A stretch of DNA of 64,000 nucleotides, from contig NZ_JAFJSY010000047.1 in assembly GCF_019857225.1 (NCBI RefSeq), positions 1 through 64,000 on the forward strand, given 5' to 3'. This document shows, one piece after another, positions 34,501 through 41,438 of the stretch. The notes beneath the pieces were generated by a model. It saw nothing but the letters and a program-made list of their open reading frames with translations. It did not search any database and had not been told where the DNA came from. Position 1 is the first letter of the stretch; every line of letters begins with the position of its first letter. Both the position numbers and the translations under genes were made by a program. The stretch comes from Streptomyces plumbidurans. GTDB lineage: Bacteria > Actinomycetota > Actinomycetes > Streptomycetales > Streptomycetaceae.

Positions 34501-34655
34501 AGCGCGAAGCGCCAGCCGTCCCGCAGGGCGACGGTGCGGCGGCCGGATCCCGCCGCGACGGCCTCGGCGGCCCGTGCCACCGGGGTGGTGAACAGCGCCC
34601 CCGCAGCCGGTGCGGCGGTGGACGCGACGAGGACCGATCTTCGAGTCACTGTCAT
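31560..34655 (-). CDS. Tat-exported GH2 glycosidase (beta-galactosidase-like) with C-terminal lectin domain
   Basis: A 1031-aa enzyme. The N-terminus MTVTRRSVLVAS is a twin-arginine signal. Next come a GH2 jelly-roll domain (~50-210, VPHDWSIEQ), an Ig-like domain (~215-320) and a TIM barrel (~325-600). The acid/base Glu is in VVLWSIGNEIPD, and the probable nucleophile is in LFLFESESSS. Later segments match a DUF4982-like domain (FLWSGIDYIGEPTPY to ~700), Ig/invasin-like repeats, and an F5/8 type C carbohydrate-binding domain (~880-1030). Exo-acting beta-galactosidase or a related activity is likely; exact sugar specificity is not readable. ATG 34655 follows GAGGGGAAG. It is transcribed upstream of GH9 but separated by a terminator. 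Confidence 0.88.
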   Translation of the reverse strand: MTVTRRSVLVASTAAPAAGALFTTPVARAAEAVAAGSGRRTVALRDGWRFALVNPDGITDPSGAYARAADPGYDDSAWREVAVPHDWSIEQTPTTEHGTTSGTGFLPGGLGWYRLAFTLPSSFSNKRISVEFDGVYMDSYVYCNGTEAGRHPYGYTGFALDLTDLLHTDGRTENVIAVKVQNQLPSSRWYSGSGIYREARLVVTEPVHVGRWGTYVTTPDITAERAVVHVRTSVANESDAASRVEIRSTIKDPGGRTVAHAATTVDVTDTAAETHELTVTKPKLWDIDTPHRYTMETELRAGGRTVDTYVTTFGIRTYRFDPDEGFHLNGAHTKIKGVDLHHDQGALGAAISIDAVRRQMTIMKSMGVNAFRTSHNPPSPQMIQVCEELGIVMMVEAFDCWRTGKTKYDYGRFFDEWCEKDATEMVLAARNSPAVVLWSIGNEIPDSTSTAGLAMADRIIGAIRAADDTRPLVIGSDKYRSVPAKGSAADLMLAKLDGLGLNYNTAKSVDALHAAYPHLFLFESESSSETSTRSTYQEPEHLNTGENYTPGRRATSSFDNNLASWTMSGEYGHKKDRDRKWFAGQFLWSGIDYIGEPTPYNVFPVKASFFGAVDTAGFPKDMYHLFRSQWISEPMVHLLPMSWNHERGETVEVWAYANVDTVELFLNGKSLGTRRFDTKRTTDGRTYLETTEATGDDKTFTTGPYPGSYTSPNGSAGKLHLIWKVPFEPGELKAVARRGGRAVATDVLRTAGEAHAVRLTPDRRSLAADGRSLVFVTADVVDARGVVVPDAEHLITFDVRGGSLAGLDNGREESAERYQATTRTAFHGKALAIVRSGTRPGTLTVTARADNLRTGTVSVRTTHTRSAATTPAAVFQAEHPAAPNYPHADASYSGRPDTLPAAMLDGDAATGWSNAFAKSATALLPAFNGARKEDWVSVDYGRARAFDRVEVSFTVDATHSLPASIEAAVWDGRRYVPVSGAAVDWATVSDAPTVLTFDAARGSRLRLTLTSAHPGEAAGAVRISKLEAPGG

Positions 34656-34844
34656 GGAGCTTCCCCTCATCAGGGCCCAGAAGTACTCACAATTGATCGT
34701 GAACAAACAGATTCTTTCTGCGGGGTAGGCAGGGCCGTCAAGGGTTCGAGCAAGGGTTGGCATCCGGTGAACCCTCGGACGCACTAGGCTGGAACCCAAG
34801 TGACGCGCCTGTTCACTGTGAGTGTGCGCAATGGAGTGGCGAGG

Positions 34845-37232
34845 ATGAGTCCGGTCTATCCGTTCGACGATGCCGCGACGGCGCGTGCGGTGATCGACGC
34901 GAGTGGCACGCTCGCCGGCTGGAACACCGGCGCCCGGCGCCTGCTCGGCTGGACGGCGGCCGATGTCGTGGGCCGGCCCGCCGCCGATCTGCTGATCGGT
35001 GAGGCCACGGGCGCCGTCTTCGACCCCGCGGGATCCCGCTGGCACGGCCTCGTCACCCTGCGCCACCAGAACGGCTCGGAGGTCTCCGTCTGGGTCCTCG
35101 CCCATCGCACCGAGGCCGAGGACGGCAGCACCGTCAGGTGGCTCGTGGTCAGCCCGCTGGACGGTGACGGACCCCGGCCGGCCGACGATCCACTGGATCA
35201 GGCGGGACTCCTGCAGTCGCCCTGCGCGGTCGCGATCTGTGACGACCGGCTGCGGCTGAGACGGCTCAACGACGTCATGGCCGAGCTGCTGGGGCTGCCG
35301 GAGGAGCATGTGCGCGGGCTTCGGCTGTCAGAGGTGAGCGGCAGACCCAGCAGCACCGACATCGAGCGCCATCTGCGCCGTGTACTCACCACCGGCCAGG
35401 GCCACGACGTGCAGACGTACGTCCCGATCGGCATCGACGGCCGGGTGAACACCTGGCTGGCCCGGATGTCCCCGATCACCGACGCCTCGGGCAAGGTCCG
35501 CGGCGTCTGCGTCGCCGCGCACGACTTCACCGAGCAGTACCGCGCCCGCGAGCGGCTGCAGCTCGTCAATGAGGCGAGCGTCCGCATCGGCACCACCCTC
35601 GACGTGATCCGGACCGCCGAGGAACTGGCCGAGGTGTGCGTACCGGCGCTCGCCGACTTCGTCAGCGTCGACCTGCTGGACCCGCACGACCCCGGCGTCG
35701 AGTCCTTCGCCGGACCGCCCACCGCCCCGATCGCCCTGCGCCGTACCGCGCATCTGTCCGTCAACCCCGGCACGCCCGAGGCCGTGGTGGAGATCGGGCA
35801 CATGGACCGCTACCCCGCCGCCTCGCCGCAGGCCGACCCCCTGCTGGCCGGTCACTCCATCGTGGCCACGCTGGACGCCGACGACCTGGTGCAGTGGCTC
35901 ACCTGGGATCCCGAACGCCTGGACCGGATCAAGGAGTTCGGCATCCACTCCGCGATGTCGGTGCCGATCCGGGCCCGCGGCCTCACCCTCGGGGTCGCCG
36001 TGCTGTACCGGTTCCAGAGCCCGGACACGTTCACGCCCGACGACGTACTGCTGGCCGAGGAGGTCACGGCACGCGCCGCCGTCTGCATCGACAACGCCCG
36101 CCGCTACTCCCGCGAGCGCGAGACCGCCATCGCCCTGCAGCGCAGTCTGCTGCCCCGCTCACTGCCCTCCACGGCCGCCGTGGACGCCGCCTCCCGCTAT
36201 CTGCCGGCGGCACGGGCCGGGGTCGGCGGCGACTGGTTCGACGTGATCCCGCTGTCCGGGATGCGGGTCGCCCTGGTCGTCGGGGACGTCGTCGGCCACG
36301 GCATCCAGGCCTCGGCCACCATGGGCCGGCTGCGCACCGCCGTACGCACCCTCGCCGACATCGACCTCGCCCCCGACGAACTCCTCACCCACCTCGACGA
36401 CCTGGTCGTACGACTGTCCGCGGAAGCCGGCCACGAGGGCAGCCCCGGCGAGGTCGGCGCCACCTGCCTCTACGCCGTCTACGACCCGGTGTCCCGGCGC
36501 TGCACCCTGGCCCGGGCCGGGCATCCGCCGCCGGTGGTGGTCCCGCCGGGCGGCGCGCCGCAGCAGGTCGACCTGCCGGCCGGGCCGCCGCTGGGACTGG
36601 GCGGGCTGCCCTTCGAGTCCACCGAGTTCGAACTGCGCGAGGGCAGTGTGCTGGCGTTCTACACCGACGGGCTGATCGAGTCCCGCGAGCGGGATGTGGA
36701 CGCCAGCCAGGAACTGCTGTGCGAGGCGCTCGCGACGTACGCGGACTCGCTGGACGAGACCTGCGACCGGGTCCTGCACGCGCTGCTGCCGACCGGCGGC
36801 GCCCCCGACGACGTGGCCCTGCTCCTCGCGCGCACCCGGGGGCTGCCCGCCTCCCAGGTCGCCACCTGGCACATCCCCTCCGACCCGGCGCTGGTCGCCC
36901 CCATCCGCAAGCAGGTCGTCGAGCAGCTGGACGGATGGGGGCTGCAGGATGCCGCCTTCACCGCCGAGCTGGTGGTCAGCGAACTCGTCACCAACGCGAT
37001 CCGGTACGGCGCGCACCCCATCCGGCTGCGTCTGATCCATGACGCGGCGACGCTGATCTGCGAGGTGTCCGACACCAGCCACACGGCCCCGCACCTGCGC
37101 CGCGCCAAGACCTGGGACGAGGGCGGCCGCGGTCTGCTCCTGGTCGCCCAGCTCACCCAGCGCTGGGGCAGCCGGCACACGGCGGAGGGCAAGACGATCT
37201 GGGCGGAGATCGCACTGCTCGACGAGGGCTGA
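34845..37232 (+). CDS. PAS/GAF/PP2C phosphatase with C-terminal HATPase domain
   Basis: A 795-aa regulator combining opposite activities of a sigma-factor partner-switching pathway. PAS domains are at ~10-110 (VIDASGTLAGWNTGARRLLGW) and ~125-235, GAF at ~240-415, and the PP2C phosphatase at ~430-650 (VGGDWFDVIPL, LVVGDVVGHG, FYTDGLIES). A C-terminal GHKL kinase-like domain at ~665-795 has ELVTNAIRYGAHP (N box) and a degenerate DEGGRGLLL G box. The PP2C part dephosphorylates an anti-anti-sigma factor while the HATPase part resembles an anti-sigma kinase. GTG 34800 is an alternative start; ATG 34845 has GGAG 8 nt upstream. It converges on the ECF gene. Confidence 0.88.
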   Translation: MSPVYPFDDAATARAVIDASGTLAGWNTGARRLLGWTAADVVGRPAADLLIGEATGAVFDPAGSRWHGLVTLRHQNGSEVSVWVLAHRTEAEDGSTVRWLVVSPLDGDGPRPADDPLDQAGLLQSPCAVAICDDRLRLRRLNDVMAELLGLPEEHVRGLRLSEVSGRPSSTDIERHLRRVLTTGQGHDVQTYVPIGIDGRVNTWLARMSPITDASGKVRGVCVAAHDFTEQYRARERLQLVNEASVRIGTTLDVIRTAEELAEVCVPALADFVSVDLLDPHDPGVESFAGPPTAPIALRRTAHLSVNPGTPEAVVEIGHMDRYPAASPQADPLLAGHSIVATLDADDLVQWLTWDPERLDRIKEFGIHSAMSVPIRARGLTLGVAVLYRFQSPDTFTPDDVLLAEEVTARAAVCIDNARRYSRERETAIALQRSLLPRSLPSTAAVDAASRYLPAARAGVGGDWFDVIPLSGMRVALVVGDVVGHGIQASATMGRLRTAVRTLADIDLAPDELLTHLDDLVVRLSAEAGHEGSPGEVGATCLYAVYDPVSRRCTLARAGHPPPVVVPPGGAPQQVDLPAGPPLGLGGLPFESTEFELREGSVLAFYTDGLIESRERDVDASQELLCEALATYADSLDETCDRVLHALLPTGGAPDDVALLLARTRGLPASQVATWHIPSDPALVAPIRKQVVEQLDGWGLQDAAFTAELVVSELVTNAIRYGAHPIRLRLIHDAATLICEVSDTSHTAPHLRRAKTWDEGGRGLLLVAQLTQRWGSRHTAEGKTIWAEIALLDEG

Positions 37233-37244
37233 CGCCGCTCGATC

Positions 37245-37267
37245 CCTGGGGGACGCTGTCCCTCAGG
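37245..37267. terminator. Bidirectional hairpin
   Basis: CCTGGGGGAC (37245-37254) pairs with GTCCCTCAGG (37258-37267) with one mismatch and a 3-nt loop. It lies at the junction of the convergent phosphatase and sigma genes, overlapping the sigma stop. Confidence 0.6.
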
Positions 37268-37832
37268 ATGCTTCCGTCAGCCAGGGCCTGACCTGTTTGC
37301 GCGCCTCGTGCAGCCGTGACTTGAACGTGCCGAGCGGAATGCCGGCCCGCTCGGCCGCCTCGGCGTAGTCCAGCTGGCAGATGTCGCGGTACACCAGCGG
37401 CTCCACCAGCTGGGGGTGCTCGCGCTCCAGCCGGTCCAGCGCCTCCAGCAGGTCGAGGCGGGAGCCCGCGATGACGCTCGTCGTCCGCGGGTCGACGTGC
37501 CGCTCGGCGTCGATCGCCACCGGCTGTTCGGCCGAGCGCCGCTTGAGCTCGCGGTACTTCTGGCGGCAGCAGTTGGCCACGACCGTGTAGAGCCAGGTGC
37601 TGAAGCGGCTGCGGCCCTGGAAGGTGGAGATCTTGCGGGCGACCTGGAGCAGGGCGTCCTGCGCCGCCTCCTCGGCGTCCTCGCGGCACGGCAGGAAGCG
37701 GCCGCAGCGCCTGAGCACCTCCGGCCCGAGCGCCTGGAGCAGCTCCTCCAGCGCCTTGGCGTCGCCCGCGGCGGCGTCGCGCGCCAGGTCCTCGGTCGGC
37801 GCTACCAGGGGTTCTGCTCTGGATGGTTCCAC
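37263..37832 (-). CDS. ECF RNA polymerase sigma factor
   Basis: A 189-aa sigma factor. Region 2 is at ~45-105 (EDAEEAAQDALLQVARKIST, FSTWLYTVVANCCRQ) and region 4 at ~135-185 (LEREHPQLVEPLVYRDICQL, GIPLGTFKSRLHEARKQVRP). Both are intact. No zinc-finger anti-sigma gene is adjacent. Instead it is divergent, by 19 nt, from a membrane Ser/Thr kinase gene, which suggests that phosphorylation controls it (the pattern of STPK-linked ECF groups; inference). GTG 37832 has only a weak ribosome binding site. Confidence 0.88.
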   Translation of the reverse strand: MEPSRAEPLVAPTEDLARDAAAGDAKALEELLQALGPEVLRRCGRFLPCREDAEEAAQDALLQVARKISTFQGRSRFSTWLYTVVANCCRQKYRELKRRSAEQPVAIDAERHVDPRTTSVIAGSRLDLLEALDRLEREHPQLVEPLVYRDICQLDYAEAAERAGIPLGTFKSRLHEARKQVRPWLTEAS

Positions 37833-37851
37833 GGCCAGGCATGATAGTCGT

Positions 37852-39240
37852 ATGCAGTCTGTCGAGCGGATCGGGCGCTACCGCCTGGAACGGCGCCTCG
37901 GCTCGGGCGCGTTCGGCACGGTCTGGCTCGCGCGCGACGACGGGCTCGAGGCACCGGTGGCGGTCAAGGTGCTCGCCGACAACTGGTCCCACCGGATGGA
38001 CGTCCGCGAGCGGTTCCTGTCGGAGGCGCGGATGCTGCGCCGGGCCGGTTCGGACCGGGTGGTGCAGGTCTACGACATCGGTGAACTCCCGGACGGCAGA
38101 CCGTACTTCGTGATGGAGTACGCCGACGGCGGCACCCTCGCCGAGCTGCCGGCCGGTGCGGTGCTGCCGGTGTCCGAGGCGCTGCGTCTGACGGCGCTGG
38201 CGGCCCGCGGCGCGGCCGCGCTGCATGCGGCGGGGATCGTGCACCGGGACATCAAGCCGAGCAACATCCTGCTCTGCGCGTCGGCCGGCGGCGCCCGCCG
38301 TCCCGACGCCGCCGACGGCGTGTCGCGGGTGCTGCTCGCCGATCTGGGGCTCGCCAAGAGCCTGGCACAGGCCTCCGGGCTCACCCAGGCCGCGGGCTCG
38401 GCGGGCTACCGGCCGCCCGAGCAGGCGGAGGCGGGCGCGGGCATCGACGCGCGGGCCGACGTGTACAGCCTGGGCGCGGTGGGCTATCACCTGGTCACCG
38501 GCACGGTTCCGGGCGAACCCGGCAGGGTGGTGCGGCCCGACCGGCTGCGCCCCGATCTGCCGGCGGCGGTGCGGCGGGCCCTGATGCGGGCACTGGCCCC
38601 GGACCGCAGGCGGCGCTGGCCGGACGCCGAGTCATTCGCTCAGGAGCTGGAGCGGCTCGTCGCCTCCGGTCTGCGGCCGCGCAGGCGCCGTACGGCCCTC
38701 GCGCTGACAGGTGCCGTCGCCGTGGTCGCCGCCGTCGGTGTGACGGTTCCGCTGATGCACGGCACGTCGTCGGCCGCGGATGTGCGGGTCACGGACACGA
38801 CCGGCCGCGTCGTCGCCGACGTGCCCGGCGGCTGGGCCGGGCAGCTGCGCGACTCCGGCTGGGATCCGCGGTCGCTCGGGCTGCCCCCGGGGCATGAGCC
38901 GGGGCTCGCCGTCGCGGACCGTCTGACCAAGTGGCAGGACCTGGGGGCCGACGTGAACGGCGTGTTCGTGGGCCTGAGCGAGCACGGCGACCTGACGGCC
39001 GCGGTGAACGCCCTCACCCACCCCGCCTGCCACTACGACGGGAGCAACGGCTACACCAACCCCCACTGGCGCGGCAGGCTGCGCAGCTGGTCCGGCTGCC
39101 CGGGCGGCGGGGCGGTCACGGAGGCCGCGCTCGCCCCGGCGCACGGCAGCGCGCAGACTCGGGTGTACGTGCAGATCCGCCAGAACGGCCGGGCCTCGGC
39201 GACCGACCGGGTGCTCGACTCGCTGCGTGTCTCGAAGTGA
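37852..39240 (+). CDS. Transmembrane Ser/Thr protein kinase
   Basis: A 462-aa receptor-like Hanks kinase. The kinase domain (~8-265) has a Gly loop (LGSGAFGTVW), VAVKVL lysine, catalytic HRDIKPSNIL, a DLG in place of DFG (LADLGLAKS) and a PPEQAEAG P+1 region. One helix at ~282-303 (TALALTGAVAVVAAVGVTVPL) separates an external domain of ~160 residues with two Cys pairs (HPACHYDG, WSGCPGG). The ligand is unknown. It is divergent from the ECF sigma gene, so the pair may form a signalling unit. ATG 37852 is in frame with the Gly loop; no strong ribosome binding site is seen. Confidence 0.88.
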   Translation: MQSVERIGRYRLERRLGSGAFGTVWLARDDGLEAPVAVKVLADNWSHRMDVRERFLSEARMLRRAGSDRVVQVYDIGELPDGRPYFVMEYADGGTLAELPAGAVLPVSEALRLTALAARGAAALHAAGIVHRDIKPSNILLCASAGGARRPDAADGVSRVLLADLGLAKSLAQASGLTQAAGSAGYRPPEQAEAGAGIDARADVYSLGAVGYHLVTGTVPGEPGRVVRPDRLRPDLPAAVRRALMRALAPDRRRRWPDAESFAQELERLVASGLRPRRRRTALALTGAVAVVAAVGVTVPLMHGTSSAADVRVTDTTGRVVADVPGGWAGQLRDSGWDPRSLGLPPGHEPGLAVADRLTKWQDLGADVNGVFVGLSEHGDLTAAVNALTHPACHYDGSNGYTNPHWRGRLRSWSGCPGGGAVTEAALAPAHGSAQTRVYVQIRQNGRASATDRVLDSLRVSK

Positions 39241-39365
39241 TGGGCAGCCGGGGCCGGCGGCGAACTTTTCCGTCCCGGCGCGCATCGCAGATGTATGACG
39301 GGGCACAGAGCGCCGTACGCACACGGGGGAACGTGTGCGTCACATCTCCGGGAGTGCTGAGAAAC

Positions 39366-40082
39366 ATGGCGAAGAAGTCCCCTTCCGTCCGACGGGCGGC
39401 CCTGGCCGCGAGCGCGGTCGCGGTGCTGGGCCTGGTGACGGCCTGCGGGAGTGACGACGGCTCCACGGCGAGTTCGCCGCAGACGCTGTCGGGCACGGCC
39501 GCGCCCGCCACCGGTGACCACGGCACGGACACGGCGAGCGCCTCCGCGTCAGCCTCGGCCGGGGGTACGGCGGCCGGCGACAGCACGGCGACCGCGACCA
39601 CGGACGCCCCCACCTCCACCGGCACGGCCAAGGGGGGCGCCACACCGGGCGGCGGCAGCGGTGGCGGCCGGTGCCACACCTCGGAGCTGCGGGCGACCGT
39701 CGGGCGGAACAACCCCGGTGCCGGGCAGGAGAACTTCCCGGTCGTCCTGACCAACACCTCCTCGCGCACCTGCACGGTGCGGGGCTATCCGGGCGCCGCG
39801 TTCGTCGACGGTTCGGGCAAGCAGCTCGGCCCGGACCCGAAGCGGACCCCGGGCACGCCCGCGACGGTCACGCTCAAGCCCGGCCGGAGCGCCTGGGCCG
39901 GTCTGACCTTCTCCAACCCCGAGGTCAGCGGCGCCCGCACGGCAACCGCGGCGTCGCTGCTGGTGACCCCGCCCGACGAGCGGGCCAGTCTCACGGTGAC
40001 CTGGAAGGGCGGTCAGGTCCCGGTGTCGGGCAACGCGTCCTCGGTGCGCCTGACAGTGTTCAGCGCCGGTACCGGCGCCTGA
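39366..40082 (+). CDS. DUF4232 lipoprotein
   Basis: A 238-aa lipoprotein. The lipobox LVTACG places the modified Cys at 27. Residues ~28-98 are low-complexity Ser/Thr/Ala/Gly, a surface spacer. The C-terminal DUF4232 domain (~100-238) starts GRCHTSELRATVGRNNPGAG and has a paired Cys in TSSRTCTVRGYPG. Its function is unknown; it is common in Streptomyces surface proteins. GGGAG 11 nt before the ATG marks the start. It follows the kinase gene on the same strand after 125 nt. Confidence 0.85.
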   Translation: MAKKSPSVRRAALAASAVAVLGLVTACGSDDGSTASSPQTLSGTAAPATGDHGTDTASASASASAGGTAAGDSTATATTDAPTSTGTAKGGATPGGGSGGGRCHTSELRATVGRNNPGAGQENFPVVLTNTSSRTCTVRGYPGAAFVDGSGKQLGPDPKRTPGTPATVTLKPGRSAWAGLTFSNPEVSGARTATAASLLVTPPDERASLTVTWKGGQVPVSGNASSVRLTVFSAGTGA

Positions 40083-40175
40083 GCGGGAGGGACGGGCGGA
40101 CGGACTTGCCGCCGCGACCTGTTTTCATTGGAGGTCCCGCGTCGCGTCGCTCTGCATCGCCCTGAAGGACCTGCC

Positions 40176-41429
40176 CTGAACACCCCGCTCGCCGAAGCCC
40201 TGTCGGTCGTCCTGCTCGTCGCCGTGCTCGCCTGGGCCGTGGTGCGCCCCAAGGGGCTGCCCGAGGCGGCGCTGGCGGTCCCGGCCGCCGCCGTGGTGAT
40301 CGCGACGGGGGCGATCTCCCTGGACCACGCGCGGGCCGAGGCCGCCAGTCTCGGCCCCGTGGTCGGTTTCCTGGCCGCGGTGCTGGTGCTGGCCCACTTC
40401 TGCGACGTGGAGGGGCTCTTCACGGCGTGCGGGGCCTGGATGGCCCGGCGCGCGGCGGGCTCCGCGGGGCGGCTGCTCGTGGCGGTGTTCGTGCTGGCCT
40501 CGGTGATCACGGCCGTACTCAGCCTGGACGCCACCGTGGTGCTGCTGACGCCGGTGGTGCTCGCCACCGCCGCCCGTGCCGGTGTGCGGGCCAGGCCGCA
40601 CCTGTACGCCTGCGCCCATCTGTCGAACACGGCCTCGCTGCTGCTGCCCGTGTCGAATCTGACCAACCTGCTGGCGTTCGGGGCGAGCGGGCTGAGCTTC
40701 ACCCGGTTCGCGGCGCTGATGGCGCTGCCGTGGCTGGTCGCGATCGGCGCCGAGTACCTGGTCCTTCGGCGCTTCTTCCGCGACGACCTGACCCTGCCCG
40801 CCCGCTCCCCCGAACCCGGCGAGACGCCGCGGCTGCCCGTGTTCGCGCTGATCACCGTGGGCTGCACGCTCGCCGGGTTCGTGGTGGCCTCGACGGTCGG
40901 GATCGAGCCGGCCTGGGTGGCGGCGGCGGGCGCGCTGGTGCTGGCCGCCCGTGCGCTCCTACGGCGCAAGGCCACCCCTGTGTCGGTGGTGCGCGCCGCC
41001 TCCCCCGCGTTCCTGGCGTTCGTCCTCGCGCTCGGCATTGTGGTGCGGGCGGTGGTCGACAACGGGCTCGCCGACGCGCTCGGCCATGTGCTGCCCGGCG
41101 GCTCGGGCCTCCTCGCGCTGCTGGCGATCGCCGCGCTGGCCGCCGTACTGGCGAACCTGATCAACAATCTGCCCGCGGTGCTGGTCCTGCTGCCGCTCGC
41201 CGCCCCGGCCGGGCCCGGTGCGGTGCTGGCGGTGCTGCTCGGGGTGAACATCGGCCCGAACCTGACCTACGCGGGATCGCTGGCGACGCTGCTGTGGCGG
41301 CGCATCGTGCACCACCACGGCCATGACGTGGAGCTCGGGGAGTTCAGCCGGCTCGGCCTGCTGGCCACCCCGGCCGCGCTGGTCCCGACCGTGGCGGCAC
41401 TGTGGCTGTCGCTGCGGGTGATCGGCTGA
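40176..41429 (+). CDS. ArsB/NhaD-like ion permease
   Basis: A 417-aa membrane protein of the ion-transporter superfamily. About 10-11 helices are visible. The pattern of two homologous halves with helix breaks (SLDATVVLLTPVVLA and NLINNLPAVLVLLPLA) matches ArsB/arsenite or dicarboxylate/Na+ antiporters. No arsenic regulator or reductase is adjacent, so the substrate is uncertain. The coding start is unclear: a CTG at 40176 has AAGGAC 5 nt upstream and gives the typical N-terminus (NTPLAEALSVVLLVAVLAWA), whereas TTG 40128 in the same frame has no ribosome binding site. I favour CTG. Confidence 0.75.
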   Translation: MNTPLAEALSVVLLVAVLAWAVVRPKGLPEAALAVPAAAVVIATGAISLDHARAEAASLGPVVGFLAAVLVLAHFCDVEGLFTACGAWMARRAAGSAGRLLVAVFVLASVITAVLSLDATVVLLTPVVLATAARAGVRARPHLYACAHLSNTASLLLPVSNLTNLLAFGASGLSFTRFAALMALPWLVAIGAEYLVLRRFFRDDLTLPARSPEPGETPRLPVFALITVGCTLAGFVVASTVGIEPAWVAAAGALVLAARALLRRKATPVSVVRAASPAFLAFVLALGIVVRAVVDNGLADALGHVLPGGSGLLALLAIAALAAVLANLINNLPAVLVLLPLAAPAGPGAVLAVLLGVNIGPNLTYAGSLATLLWRRIVHHHGHDVELGEFSRLGLLATPAALVPTVAALWLSLRVIG

Positions 41430-41438
41430 GCCGTCCGG

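Noticed and set aside
34656..34844. CebR or other known operator upstream of the GH2 gene
   Set aside because: AT-rich sequence is present, but no TGGGAGCGCTCCCA-like or other recognisable palindrome was found.
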